Positions 7,961-16,242 of a stretch of DNA of 64,000 bases are shown in pieces. Under the pieces are notes generated by a model that saw nothing but the letters and a program-made list of their open reading frames with translations, did no database searches and was not told the DNA's origin. The DNA is from Amycolatopsis australiensis (lineage in GTDB: Bacteria > Actinomycetota > Actinomycetes > Mycobacteriales > Pseudonocardiaceae): assembly GCF_900119165.1 (NCBI RefSeq), contig NZ_FPJG01000006.1, forward strand, positions 4,774,001 to 4,838,000, read 5' to 3'. Positions within the stretch are counted from its first letter, which is position 1. Each line of letters starts with the position of its first letter. A program made the position numbers and the translations under genes.

Positions 7961-8733
7961 AACCTCATGAAGCGCGGCGGGTGGCCGAGTCCTTCGGCGT
8001 CGACGCCGACCGTTACGACCGTGCCCGTCCGAGCTACCCCCGCGAGCTGGTCGACCGGATCGTCGCCGCGAGTCCCGGTCTCGACGTCCTCGACGTCGGC
8101 TGCGGCACCGGCATCGAAGCGCGGCAGTTCCGCGACGCCGGCTGCCGGGTGCTCGGCGTCGACCCCGACGCGCGGATGGCCGATTTCGCGCGCGCCGGCG
8201 GCATCGACGTCGAGGTGGCGACGTTCGAGGACTGGGACACCGGCGGCCGCACCTTCGACGCGGTCGTCGCCGGTCAGGCGTGGCACTGGGTCGACCCCGT
8301 CGTGGGCCCGGCCAAGGCGGCCGGGGTGCTGCGCCCCGGTGGGCTGCTCGCCCTCTTCGCGCACGTCTTCCAGCCGCCGGCCGCGGTCGCGGACGCTCTC
8401 GCCGAAGGCTACCGGCGGGTGCTGCCCGACTCGCCGTTCGCGGGGGAGTCCCGGAGTGCGGCCGAGATCTACGACGTCATGTTCACCCGGTTCGGTGACG
8501 GGATCCGCGAGTCGGGCCGCTTCGATGAGCCCGAGCGCTGGCGGTTCACCTGGGAGCGGTCGTACACGCGGGACGAGTGGCTGGACTTCCTGCCCACGAC
8601 GGGCGGTCTCACCGGCCTGGCCCCGGACGCGCTGGCGGACGTGCTCGCCGGTGTCGGCGCGGCGATCGACGCGCTCGGCGGCCGGTTCGTGCTGCCGTAC
8701 ACGACGCTCGCGGTGGTCGCGAAGAAGTCTTGA
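7951..8733 (+). CDS. Class I SAM-dependent methyltransferase
   Basis: 260 residues, cytoplasmic. Motif I VLDVGCGTG lies at residues 46-54 and binds SAM; the acidic motif II is LGVDPDARM near 71-79, followed by TFDAVVAGQAWHWVDP (motif IV region) and VLRPGGLLALF (motif VI region). This layout matches the Methyltransf_11/UbiE-like group, which act on small molecules, but the substrate is unknown. No Shine-Dalgarno is evident; the ATG sits in the second TetR operator, which suggests a leaderless message. It is probably induced together with the divergent TetR gene, as a possible resistance or detoxification step. Its TGA overlaps a TTGACA-like hexamer (8730-8735). Confidence 0.92.
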   Translation: MPTQPHEARRVAESFGVDADRYDRARPSYPRELVDRIVAASPGLDVLDVGCGTGIEARQFRDAGCRVLGVDPDARMADFARAGGIDVEVATFEDWDTGGRTFDAVVAGQAWHWVDPVVGPAKAAGVLRPGGLLALFAHVFQPPAAVADALAEGYRRVLPDSPFAGESRSAAEIYDVMFTRFGDGIRESGRFDEPERWRFTWERSYTRDEWLDFLPTTGGLTGLAPDALADVLAGVGAAIDALGGRFVLPYTTLAVVAKKS

Positions 8734-8809
8734 CAAAAAAAGTTGTCGGTGCGACTTTGGTGATACGTAGCCAGAACCGAAGAACCTTCGGCCAGATGCG
8801 GGAGTCACC

Positions 8810-9061
8810 ATGTCTTTCCAGGCCTACCTCGACAACGCCGAGCAGCAGACCGGCATCACCCCGCGCGCCTTCCTCGCGCTGGCGGCGGAGAAGAACCTCA
8901 CGAAGCACGGCGAAGTCGTCACGTGGCTGAAGACTGAACACGGCCTCGGCCACGGCCACGCGACGGCGATCGCGCGTCTGGTCACGAAGGGGCCCGACTT
9001 CGTGGCCGAGCACCACACCGGCGGAGTGCTCCACCTCGACGGCCTTGCCGCCCGGTCGTGA
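8810..9061 (+). CDS. DUF4287-domain small protein
   Basis: 83 residues. The whole chain matches the DUF4287 pattern: SFQAYLDNAEQQTGITPRAF, then HGEVVTWLKTEHGLGHGHATAIARLV, with a short tail. The fold is small and helical, and the conserved TGhtP and W-L-K-x-x-x-GLGHGHA segments are typical. Proteins of this type occur singly or fused to START/DUF5655 domains in actinomycetes; function is unknown. A GGGAG precedes the ATG by 6-7 bp. The gene stands alone between the methyltransferase and the convergent LexA-type gene; the 140 bp after its stop holds only weak hairpins. Confidence 0.85.
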   Translation: MSFQAYLDNAEQQTGITPRAFLALAAEKNLTKHGEVVTWLKTEHGLGHGHATAIARLVTKGPDFVAEHHTGGVLHLDGLAARS

Positions 9062-9204
9062 CCACGCGGCCGGCCCGCCGGAGACTGCGGGGCGTGCGGC
9101 GGTGACACACCGGCACGTCCCTTCGGCGCGCACCGGTGCCTCGGCCGGCCTGGAGGCCGGCGGATGGCGACGCTCGCGCTCGCCGGTCACCCCGATGAAG
9201 CCGG

Positions 9205-9858
9205 TCAGACGCTCCGCAGCACCGAGACGACCACACCCAGGATCGCCGCCCGGTCGCCGTCGATGACCTCGTAGGCCGGGTTGCGGGGCTCGAGGTACAC
9301 GTGGCCGTTGCGGCGGCGGTACACCTTGACCGTCGCCTCCTCGTCGATCATCGCCGCGACGATCTGCCCGGAGTGCGCCTCGGTCTGCTGCTTCACCACG
9401 ACGATGTCGCCGTCGCAGATGGCGGCGTCGATCATCGAGTCGCCGCGCACCCGCAGGCCGAAGACCGTGCCGCGCCCGGTGAGGCCGCGCGGCAGCTTCA
9501 TGACGTCGTCGACGTGTTCCACGGCCGAGATCGGCGTGCCGGCGGCGATGTCGCCGACGACGGGCACCGGCACCGAGTCGCCGTCCTCGCGCGCTTCGCC
9601 GCCCTGGAGGAACGCGCGGACGTCGATCGGCCGCGACACGGTGGCACCGCGGCGCAGGAAACCCTTGTCCTCCAGGCTCGCCAGGTGCTTCGACACCGAC
9701 GACGTCGACTGCAGCCCGACCGCCTCGCCGATCTCGCGGGTGCTGGGGGAGTAGCCGTGCCGGACCACCCAGTCCCGGATCGCCACCAGGATCTTCTGCT
9801 GCCGTTCCGGCAGGGCCGAGGGGTCGAGGTGCTCGAACGTGTCGTCGTAGGTGGTCAC
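9205..9858 (-). CDS. LexA-type SOS repressor / LexA paralogue
   Basis: 217 residues from GTG 9858. N-terminal winged helix: LPERQQKILVAIRDWV, REIGEAVGLQSTSSVSKHL. Middle: self-cleavage site in GDIAAGTP (Ala-Gly bond). C-terminal S24 peptidase: catalytic Ser in RGDSMIDA and Lys in ATVKVYRR, with DGDIVVV between. It should bind DNA as a dimer and cleave itself with RecA*. The HTH 'SVSKHL' differs from the 'SVAHQL' common in actinomycete LexA, and no GAACnnnnGTTC box is visible in the 270 bp upstream, so it may be a second LexA with another operator rather than the housekeeping copy. The start has little Shine-Dalgarno; upstream in-frame starts give an unlikely Arg-rich tail. Confidence 0.88.
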   Translation of the reverse strand: MTTYDDTFEHLDPSALPERQQKILVAIRDWVVRHGYSPSTREIGEAVGLQSTSSVSKHLASLEDKGFLRRGATVSRPIDVRAFLQGGEAREDGDSVPVPVVGDIAAGTPISAVEHVDDVMKLPRGLTGRGTVFGLRVRGDSMIDAAICDGDIVVVKQQTEAHSGQIVAAMIDEEATVKVYRRRNGHVYLEPRNPAYEVIDGDRAAILGVVVSVLRSV

Positions 9859-9981
9859 CGGCGGAATCCTAGAGGCAGGCGGTCCGCGCGCCGCCGCCCG
9901 GTCCGCCCGGCGGGTCCCGCTGACCGGAACATCGGGTGACAGTTGGCGCCTTACCAACATGAGGCAAGACTTTGCCAGCCG

Positions 9982-10020
9982 TTGACCTTTGTAACGATCC
10001 GACGTATGGTCTAGACCACA
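9982..10020 (+). promoter_or_regulatory. Promoter with DasR-responsive element (dre) before the AA10 gene
   Basis: TTGACC at 9982-9987 and TATGGT at 10005-10010 are 17 bp apart. The palindrome tggtctagacca (10007-10018) overlaps the -10 and matches the core of the known DasR consensus (ACTGGTCTAGACCACT). DasR is the GlcNAc-responsive GntR repressor of chitin genes in actinomycetes, so the downstream monooxygenase is probably derepressed by GlcNAc-6-P or GlcN-6-P. Confidence 0.82.
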
Positions 10021-10129
10021 ATTTCCTCGCTCGCCGCCCTTTCCCGTTCGCGGCGGACCGCACGCCCGGTCCGGCCCGCGGTTCCGCCGTGCCCGGCGGA
10101 CGGCGAGCCTGTCCGGAGAAGGAGCTGGT

Positions 10130-10642
10130 ATGAACCGCAAACTGGCCGCGGCCGCGGCGGGCGCGCTGCTCGCCCCGGTGCTGGTGGTGGCGAACCCCGC
10201 CGGGATCGCGAGCGCGCACGGCTACGTCAACTCCCCGGCGAGCAGGCAGGCGCAGTGCGCCCAGCACACGGTGCCCTGCGGCAGCGTCCAGTACGAACCC
10301 CAGAGCGTGGAAGGGCCGAAGGGCCTGAAGTCCTGCAACGGCGGTCTCGCCCGGTTCGCCGAGCTCAACGACGACAGCAAGGGCTGGCACGCGACGCCGG
10401 TCGGCCGCACGGTGACGTTCACGTGGACCTTCACCGCGCGCCACCGCACGGCGAACTACGAGTACTACATCGGCAACCAGAAGATCGCCGACATCAGCGG
10501 CAACAATCAGCAGCCGCCGTCGACCGTGTCGCACCAGGTGAACCTGGGCAGCCACACCGGACGCCAGAAGGTGCTGGCGGTCTGGAACATCGCGGACACG
10601 GCGAACGCGTTCTACTCCTGTATCGATCTGCAGGTGAGCTGA
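10130..10642 (+). CDS. Secreted lytic polysaccharide monooxygenase, AA10 (chitin/cellulose-active)
   Basis: 170 residues. Sec signal peptide residues 1-29 ending IASA, so the mature chain begins at His30 (HGYVNSPASRQAQC), the N-terminal histidine of the copper histidine brace; the second brace His is H105 in TARHRTANYEYY. The C-terminal AFYSCIDLQV contains the axial Phe and a disulfide Cys. It has a single catalytic module and no extra carbohydrate-binding domain, matching small chitin-active AA10 enzymes. Acts outside the cell by oxidative cleavage of crystalline polysaccharide. The dre operator upstream strengthens chitin as substrate. GGAG lies 8-11 bp before the ATG. Confidence 0.94.
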   Translation: MNRKLAAAAAGALLAPVLVVANPAGIASAHGYVNSPASRQAQCAQHTVPCGSVQYEPQSVEGPKGLKSCNGGLARFAELNDDSKGWHATPVGRTVTFTWTFTARHRTANYEYYIGNQKIADISGNNQQPPSTVSHQVNLGSHTGRQKVLAVWNIADTANAFYSCIDLQVS

Positions 10643-10645
10643 GTT

Positions 10646-10678
10646 CCCGCCCGTCCGGGGTGCGCGTCCCCGGGCGGG
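10646..10678 (+). terminator. GC-rich hairpin after the AA10 gene
   Basis: cccgcccg...gggg pairs with ccccgggcggg (3-nt bulge) around a 6-nt loop, beginning 4 bp after the stop. A likely intrinsic-type terminator without T-run. The following 10679-10915 contains no gene that I can support. Confidence 0.6.
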
Positions 10679-10915
10679 CCGCTCTCAGTGTCCTCACAGC
10701 GGCTTTCGTGGACAATGCGGCGAACCCCGTCCGATGTGGACGGGGCATGCTGCGTCGCGCACAATGGGCCGCACACGCTTTCCCCGCCGATTTCCGAGCG
10801 CGACTTTAGTGGGTGGAAGGCCCGCTTCCCGAGCGCCTACGCTGACCGCTGCGCGCGCTTTCGGAAAAAAGCACCGGTGTGTCATCACCCCATCCCACGA
10901 GTATGGAGATGACCC

Positions 10916-11971
10916 ATGTCCATTGCATTTCCGGTTTCCCGGTTCCGGCGCGGTGGCGCGATCTGCGCGGCCGCGGCGCTCGCCGCCGGGTTCGCCCTCA
11001 CCGCGCCGTCCCCGGCGTCCGCCGCGGAGCCGATGAGCGCCCGCGCCGCGACGGCGCTCGGCGAACGGCTCACGAGCGCGCTCGGCGACCGCACCGTGGG
11101 CGCCTACTACGAAAACGCCCACCTCGTCGTCACGGTGACCGACGCGGCGGCGGCCGGGCAGGTCCGCGCCGCCGGTGCGCTGCCGCGGCTGGTGCCCTTC
11201 CGCGCTTCCGAGCTGGCCGCCGTGACCGGTGAGCTGAACCGCGCCGAGCGCGTCCCCGGCACGGCGTGGCGGATCGACCCCCGCACCGGGCAGGTGCGGG
11301 TGACCGCCGACCCCACGGTCACCGGCGCGGCGCTGGCCCGGCTGACGGCGGCGGTGCACGGCTTCGGCGCCAAGGCCCGCCTCGAACGCACCGCGGCCCG
11401 GCTGCGTCCGCTGCTCAGCGGCGGGGACGCGATCTGGGGCCAGGGCCTGCGCTGCTCGCTCGGCTTCAACGTGCACGACTCGAGCGGCAACCCGGGCTTC
11501 CTCACGGCGGGCCACTGCGGGGTCGCCACGAACGACTGGTGGGCCGATTCCGCGAACTACCAGCACATCGCGAGTACGCAGGCGGCCGACTTCCCGGGCA
11601 CGGACTACTCCTACGCCGCCTACGACCCGGGCGCCGAAGGACCCAGCGCGGTCAACACGGGCCAGGAGATCACCGGCGCCGGCGACGCTTCGGTCGGCGA
11701 GCAGGTGACGCGCAGCGGTTCGACCAGCGGCGTCCATTCCGGCACCGTCACCGGTCTCGACGCGACGGTGAACTACGAAGAGGGCAGCGTCTCCGGCCTG
11801 ATCGACACCGACGTCTGCGCCGAGCCGGGCGACAGCGGCGGCGCGTTGTTCGACGGCGCGACGGCGATCGGCCTGACCTCCGGCGGCAGCGGCGACTGCC
11901 AATCCGGCGGCGAGACGTTCTTCCAGCCGGTCCCCGCGGCGCTGCGGGCGTACGGGCTGACCTTGCCCTGA
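10916..11971 (+). CDS. Secreted S1 family serine protease (streptogrisin/alpha-lytic type)
   Basis: 351 residues. Signal peptide with Arg start and hydrophobic core, cleavage near ASA|AEP (residues ~37-40). Residues ~40-165 form a pro-domain like that of alpha-lytic protease/streptogrisins; the mature protease starts near GGDAIWGQGLRCSLGFNV. Catalytic triad: H200 in LTAGHCG, D230 in GTDYSY, S307 in EPGDSGGAL. Paired cysteines (RCSLGF...GHCG, DVCAEPGD...GDCQSG) match disulfides of the family. The chain ends shortly after the protease domain, with no binding module. Acts extracellularly on protein. The start ATG 10916 follows TATGGAGATGACCC, giving GGAG 8-11 bp upstream. Confidence 0.94.
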   Translation: MSIAFPVSRFRRGGAICAAAALAAGFALTAPSPASAAEPMSARAATALGERLTSALGDRTVGAYYENAHLVVTVTDAAAAGQVRAAGALPRLVPFRASELAAVTGELNRAERVPGTAWRIDPRTGQVRVTADPTVTGAALARLTAAVHGFGAKARLERTAARLRPLLSGGDAIWGQGLRCSLGFNVHDSSGNPGFLTAGHCGVATNDWWADSANYQHIASTQAADFPGTDYSYAAYDPGAEGPSAVNTGQEITGAGDASVGEQVTRSGSTSGVHSGTVTGLDATVNYEEGSVSGLIDTDVCAEPGDSGGALFDGATAIGLTSGGSGDCQSGGETFFQPVPAALRAYGLTLP

Positions 11972-11979
11972 TCCGCACG

Positions 11980-12013
11980 GTCTTCCCGCCGGCCGCCCGG
12001 CCGGCGGGAAGAC
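11980..12013 (+). terminator. Perfect 15-bp stem terminator after the protease
   Basis: gtcttcccgccggcc (11980-11994) and its exact reverse complement (11999-12013) enclose a 4-nt loop, 8 bp after the stop codon. A strong hairpin terminator; no T-tract. Confidence 0.85.
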
Positions 12014-12115
12014 CCGGTGTAATACCGATGGCAACACCGGGTTGCTTCCATTGATCACATCAGTGATACGTTTGGACTGGTATCGCTGGAAACACAGATC
12101 AAGGGAGCGTGGGAC

Positions 12116-13150
12116 ATGCCCGGGAAGCTGCGCATCGTCGGCCTCGAGGAACACGTGGTGCTGCCCGTCCTGGAGGACGCCTGGCAGAAGGCCGGACTCC
12201 GGCCGAACGTCTACGGTGACGACCACCCGGTCACCCGCCGGCTGCGCGACGTCGGCGAAGGGCGCCTGGCCGACATGGACGACCAGGGCATCGACACGGC
12301 GGTGCTGTCGCTGGCCGCGCCAGGCGTGCAGAACCTCCCGGCGGCCGACGCCGTGAGCGTCGCGCGTGCGGCCAACGACGCGCTCGCCGAGATCGTCGCG
12401 ACCCATCCTGAGCGGTTCCAGGCCTTCGCGGCCGTCCCGACGTCCTCGCCCGAAGCCGCCGCGGCGGAACTGGAGCGCGCGGTCACCGGACTCGGTTTCC
12501 GCGGCGCGATGCTGTACGGCCGGACCGGCGACAAACTGGCCGACGCGCCGGAGTTCGACGACCTTTACGCGACCGCGGAACGGCTCCGCGTGCCGCTGCA
12601 CTTCCACCCGCAGCCCCCGGTACGGGCGGTCCAGGAGGCGTACTACTCCGGCCTGCCCCACGGAGTCGGGCCGGTGCTGGCGACCGCGGGGGTCGGCTGG
12701 TACTACGACCTGGGCGTGCAGTACCTGCGGATGATCTTCGCCGGGGTGTTCGACCGCCACCCCGATCTGCAGGTGATCGCCGGGCACTGGGGCGAGGTCG
12801 TCCTGTTCTACCTCGACCACATCGGCTACCTGCGCGACATGGCGCGGCTGGAGCGGCCGCTGGCCGGCTACTTCCGCGAGAACTTCTGGGTGGCCGGCAG
12901 CGGCACGGTCAGCGAGCGCTACCTGCGCTGGACGGCCGAGGTCGTCGGCACCGGCCGCATGCTCTACTCGACCGACTACCCCTACACCTTCGGCACCCGC
13001 CCCGGCGGCTTCCCGTACCTGGACACCAGCGGGGGAGTGGCCCGGTCGTTCCTCGAGAACGCGCCGTTCACCGAGGAGGAGAAGGCGGCCATCGGATCGG
13101 GCAACTGGGAGCGGCTGACCGGCCACCTCCCGCCCCGGCGTCAGCCTTGA
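12116..13150 (+). CDS. Amidohydrolase family 2 protein (decarboxylase-like TIM barrel)
   Basis: 344 residues, cytoplasmic. Features of the Amidohydro_2/ACMSD family: N-terminal GLEEHVV (in place of the H-x-H strand, as in gamma-resorcylate and dihydroxybenzoate decarboxylases), MDDQGIDTAVLS, LHFHPQPP carrying the metal/substrate His, IAGHWGEVVLFY, and STDYPYTF with the late metal-binding Asp. Such enzymes decarboxylate or hydrolyse aromatic or cyclic acids using Zn or Mn; the substrate here is not predictable. AAGGGAGCG precedes the ATG. It stands alone; the minus-strand remnant downstream overlaps its last 10 bp. Confidence 0.9.
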   Translation: MPGKLRIVGLEEHVVLPVLEDAWQKAGLRPNVYGDDHPVTRRLRDVGEGRLADMDDQGIDTAVLSLAAPGVQNLPAADAVSVARAANDALAEIVATHPERFQAFAAVPTSSPEAAAAELERAVTGLGFRGAMLYGRTGDKLADAPEFDDLYATAERLRVPLHFHPQPPVRAVQEAYYSGLPHGVGPVLATAGVGWYYDLGVQYLRMIFAGVFDRHPDLQVIAGHWGEVVLFYLDHIGYLRDMARLERPLAGYFRENFWVAGSGTVSERYLRWTAEVVGTGRMLYSTDYPYTFGTRPGGFPYLDTSGGVARSFLENAPFTEEEKAAIGSGNWERLTGHLPPRRQP

Positions 13151-13565
13151 CCGGCGGCGAAGAGCCCATGGCCGGGGGTGCGGACGCGGGCCGGGTCGTC
13201 GGCCCGTCTGGCGGCGGCGACCCGGTCCCGTGCCGGGCCGCCGGCCGGACGCGGACAAGGGCAGGGCGCTGACGGGGTCGAGGTGCCGGCCGCCACCGTG
13301 ACGCGTTCGGCACGGAGCGACCGGCGCGCCGGGACGCCGGAACAGCGGGCTGCGGACCGGCCCACCGCACGACGGCCGCGACGTCCTCGGCCGGGCCCGG
13401 GCGCAGCACCGCCTCGGGGACCGCGTGCACGAGATGCCCGAAGCCGTCCGCGGCCCGCCGGCGCGTGGCCGGGTCGCGCACCAGTGCGCCGTCGAGCCGT
13501 GGCGGGGCCGCGGAGCCGACCTTGTCCACAGTGGACACCTCGTCGGGACCGGCGGCCGGGTTCAC
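13141..13565 (-). pseudogene. Gutted FAD-linked oxidase (PCMH/BBE family), internal deletion and frameshift
   Basis: The start GTG 13565 overlaps the MFS stop by 4 bp. The first ~55 codons look like a real N-terminus of a FAD-binding oxidoreductase (LDGALVRDPATRRRAADGFG, LVHAVPEAVLRPGPAEDVAAVVRWA). The remaining DNA is too short for the ~450-residue family, and the last codons, in another minus frame, read AARRADDPARVRTPGHGLF, which resembles the 'yDP..vLtPGqGiF' C-terminus of the same family. So the middle, including the FAD-linking His motif, is lost. It was probably once the second gene of an operon with the MFS transporter. Confidence 0.72.
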
Positions 13566-14776
13566 GGCTGCGCGACCTCGTCCTCAGCCGATGCCGGAGC
13601 GGCGCCGTCGCGGTGGGCGCCGAAAGCGGTCAGCAGCGCGACGGCCGTCAACGCGACGCCGAACCACACCGCGCCGGTGGTTCCGAACCCCGTCGCGAAC
13701 AGCCCGCCCAGCAGCGCGCCCAGCGCGATGGAGATGTTGTAACCCATGGTGTTGAGCGACATCGCGGCTTCGAAGGTGTCCGGGGCCGCGGCGAGCATCA
13801 TGTTGACCTGGCAGAGGTTCGCCGCGCCGAACGACACGCCCCACAGCACCACCGCCACGGCCAGGCCGGCCGGGCCGGTGCCGATCAGCAGGACCAGCAG
13901 CAGCGACCCGACGAGGCCCGTGCAGGCCGCGATGAACGTCGCGCGCATGTTCGTGGTGACCGTGTGCCCGGCGACGAAGTTGCCGGCCGCGCCGCCGACC
14001 CCGAAGACGATCAGCAGCCCGGTGATCCACACCGGCGACATCCCGGCCCGCTGCTCCATCAGGGGCCGGATGAACGTGTAGGCGCCGAAGTGCCCGAGCA
14101 CGTACAGCGCGACGGTCGTCATCACGACCCTCAGCCGCCCGTTGCGCAGCGGCAGCGCGAACACCTCCCGTACCGGGACGGCGCTGCGGGACGGCAGCGA
14201 CGGCAGCGTGAGCACGACGGCGAGGAGCACCACCACGCTCAGGCCGCTCCAGATGAGGAACGTGGTGCGCCAGCCGGTCAGGCTCTCGATGAACGTGCCC
14301 AGCGGCATGCCCGCGACGGTCGCGATCGACATGCCCGACAGCACCACCGCGGCGGCCTTGCTCGCCTTGTCGCCGGGCACGAGCCGCATCGCCATGGCGA
14401 CGCCGATCGCCCAGAACACGCCGTGCGCGAAACCGGTCACCAGCCGGGCGGCGAGCACGACCGGGAAGTTCGGCGAGACGGCCGTGACGAGGTTGCCGAG
14501 CGCCATGATCACCAGCAGCGCGGCGAGGAGCGCGCGGCGGTTCACCGTGCGGCTCCAGGCCACCAGGAACGGCACCCCGACTCCGGCCGAGATGCCGTAC
14601 AGCGTCACCATCATGCCCGCGAGGCCGACGGAGACGGACAGGCCAGCGCTGATCGGGGTGAGCAGCCCGACGGGCATCAGTTCGGTGGTGACGAAGACGA
14701 ACAGGCTCGCGGTGATGGCCGCGACGCCCGCCCACGCCCGGGTCGACGCGCGCGGGACAGTACGGGATGTGGTCAT
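13562..14776 (-). CDS. MFS transporter, DHA1-like (arabinose/drug efflux type)
   Basis: 404 residues, about 12 TM segments. N-terminus VAAITASLFVFVTTELMPVGLL with the 'TELMPVG' signature of the AraJ/YdhP-like DHA1 exporters; PFLVAWSRTVNRRALLAAL is the motif A loop, and ARLVTGFAHGVFWAIG follows. It should export sugars or drugs by proton antiport. ATG 14776 is chosen because the membrane domain begins ~17 residues later and earlier codons are not membrane-like. It is divergent from a LysR gene that carries a frameshift, so its control may be altered. Its stop overlaps the FAD-oxidase remnant. Confidence 0.9.
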   Translation of the reverse strand: MTTSRTVPRASTRAWAGVAAITASLFVFVTTELMPVGLLTPISAGLSVSVGLAGMMVTLYGISAGVGVPFLVAWSRTVNRRALLAALLVIMALGNLVTAVSPNFPVVLAARLVTGFAHGVFWAIGVAMAMRLVPGDKASKAAAVVLSGMSIATVAGMPLGTFIESLTGWRTTFLIWSGLSVVVLLAVVLTLPSLPSRSAVPVREVFALPLRNGRLRVVMTTVALYVLGHFGAYTFIRPLMEQRAGMSPVWITGLLIVFGVGGAAGNFVAGHTVTTNMRATFIAACTGLVGSLLLVLLIGTGPAGLAVAVVLWGVSFGAANLCQVNMMLAAAPDTFEAAMSLNTMGYNISIALGALLGGLFATGFGTTGAVWFGVALTAVALLTAFGAHRDGAAPASAEDEVAQP

Positions 14777-14796
14777 GGATGTCCTTCGGAACATCC
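14777..14796 (-). promoter_or_regulatory. Inverted repeat at the MFS start
   Basis: ggatgt (14777-14782) and acatcc (14791-14796) form a 6-bp inverted repeat immediately before the MFS ATG on the minus strand. It may be a regulator site or a weak RNA hairpin. Low certainty. Confidence 0.3.
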
Positions 14797-14920
14797 CTGC
14801 GCAGACAGGGAAATCGAGCGGAAAGCCGCGATGGTGCCTCGCGGGTGGCTGGGCCACGATCCGAGTTTCGCCGCCGGCGAGCGATGAGTCCAACGCAATG
14901 TCGTCACCTCAGCGATGCCG

Positions 14921-14935
14921 TAGGATCATTGATCC
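14921..14935 (+). promoter_or_regulatory. -10 box and palindrome abutting the LysR start
   Basis: TAGGAT at 14921-14926 could be the -10 of a leaderless message beginning near the ATG at 14936. Overlapping it, GGATCA-T-TGATCC (14923-14935) is a perfect 13-bp palindrome, a plausible autoregulatory site. Confidence 0.45.
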
Positions 14936-15813
14936 ATGGAGCTCCAGCAGATGCGTTACGTGCTCGCCGTCGCCGAGACGAACAGCTTCACCCGCGCCGC
15001 GGAGCAGTGCCTGGTCGTCCAATCCGCGCTGAGCAGGCAGGTCGCCGCACTCGAACGGGAGCTGGGGGCGCGCCTGTTCGAGCGCACGAGCCGGCACGTC
15101 CGGATCACGCCGGCCGGCGAGGCCTTCGTGGCCGCGGCCCGCGAAAGCCTCAACGCCGCCGAGCGGGCGGTCGCCGACGTCGGGGCCGTGACCGGTCAGG
15201 TGCGCGGCAGGCTCGCCCTCGGCCTGATCCCCACCGTGGCCGCCGTCGACATCCCGGACGCGCTGAGCCGCTTCCGCCGCCGCTACCCGCAGGTCCGGCT
15301 GAACATCCGGGTCGGCGGCAGCGAGGAGCTCACCGAGCAGGTCAGGCAGGGCAAGATCGAGGTCGCGTTCCTGGGGTTGCCGACCAGCACGCGACCGGCC
15401 GGCGTCACCGCGCGCGAGCTGGCCAGGGACCGGCTGGTCGCGGTCGTCGCGCCGGACCACCCGCTGGCGTCCGAGCCGGTCGTCGACCTCGCCCGGCTGC
15501 GTCCGAGACGTTCATCGACCTGCCACCGCAGTCCGCCGCGCGGGCGCAGTCGGACGAGGCGTTCGCCGCCGCGGGCCTGACCCGCGAGGTCGCCTTCGAG
15601 GTCACCACCGCGGACTTCATGATGGCCCGGCTCGTGCGGAAGGGCCTGGCGATCGCCTTGCTCCCGGCGGCCTACGTCCCCCAGCTGACGGGTCTGGCGA
15701 CCATCGAGATCACCGACGCGCCGACGCGCGTCGAATACCTCATCTGGAGCGGCGCGGGCCGCACGCCGGCGGCGACCGCGTTCCTCGACCTGCTGGACCT
15801 GCCGGCCCGATGA
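14936..15813 (+). pseudogene. LysR-family regulator broken by a single-base frameshift
   Basis: Residues 1-~188 read as an intact LysR: HTH MELQQMRYVLAVAETNSFTR, QSALSRQVAALERELGARLF, then the start of the substrate domain up to VVDLARLR. At about 15500-15503 the frame drops by one base; the continuation in the next frame, ETFIDLPPQSAARAQSDEAF through LLDLPAR, is the expected C-terminal half and stops at 15813. Together they make ~292 residues, normal for the family. A one-base deletion (or a sequencing error) fits exactly. Divergent from the MFS exporter, its presumed target. If translated as is, the product would be a 214-residue truncated protein with intact DNA-binding domain. Confidence 0.85.
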
Positions 15814-15829
15814 CCCGCGACCCGGCGGG

Positions 15830-16111
15830 CTACGACGTGACGTACTCCTGAGGCGCGGCGCCGCCGAGCGCCGCGTGCAGCTGGCTGCGGCTGGTGATCC
15901 CGAGCTTCGGGAACACCTTGTACAGGTGGGCGGCGACCGTCCGGTGCGACACGTAGATGCGGTCGGCGATCTCCCGGTTGGTCAGCCCGGACGCGGCCAG
16001 GTGGGCGATCTGCAGCTCCGGGGACGTCAATTCGGCGGCGGGGCCGACGCGGGCCGCGCCCGGCGCCGTCCCGCCCGCTGCCCGCAGCTCCGCCGCGGCC
16101 CGGGAGCAACC
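15830..16111 (-). pseudogene. LuxR-type regulator C-terminal stub
   Basis: Only the HTH end of a large LuxR regulator remains: LTSPELQIAHLAASGLTNRE, IADRIYVSHRTVAAHLYKVF and PKLGITSRSQLHAAL, ending in TGA at 15830. Upstream the frame degenerates into unrelated Arg/Pro-rich sequence with no ATPase or sensor domain and no plausible start with ribosome site. This is most easily read as the 3' remnant of a LAL-type gene whose body was deleted. Confidence 0.75.
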
Positions 16112-16242
16112 CCGGCAAGGTCGAGGGGACTCCCGGTGCGCCGCAGAAGACGCTGGAGATCGGCCCAGGCGGCGGGGCGAGCGTCGCCGGCTGGAGCCGC
16201 GGCTGACGTCGTCCGGGAACCGCTGTTTCGGCCTAGGGCAGC

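Noticed and set aside
8730..8767. Promoter for the DUF4287 gene (TTGACA at 8730)
   Set aside because: The -35-like hexamer is good but overlaps the upstream stop, and no acceptable -10 lies 16-18 bp downstream; not listed as a feature.
10694..13258. Open minus-strand frame of ~850 codons opposite the protease and amidohydrolase genes
   Set aside because: Rich in Arg, Gly, Pro and His with no domain; it is the antisense shadow of genes with clear active-site motifs. Same for other long opposite-strand frames, for example 4688-6697 and 53923-57159.
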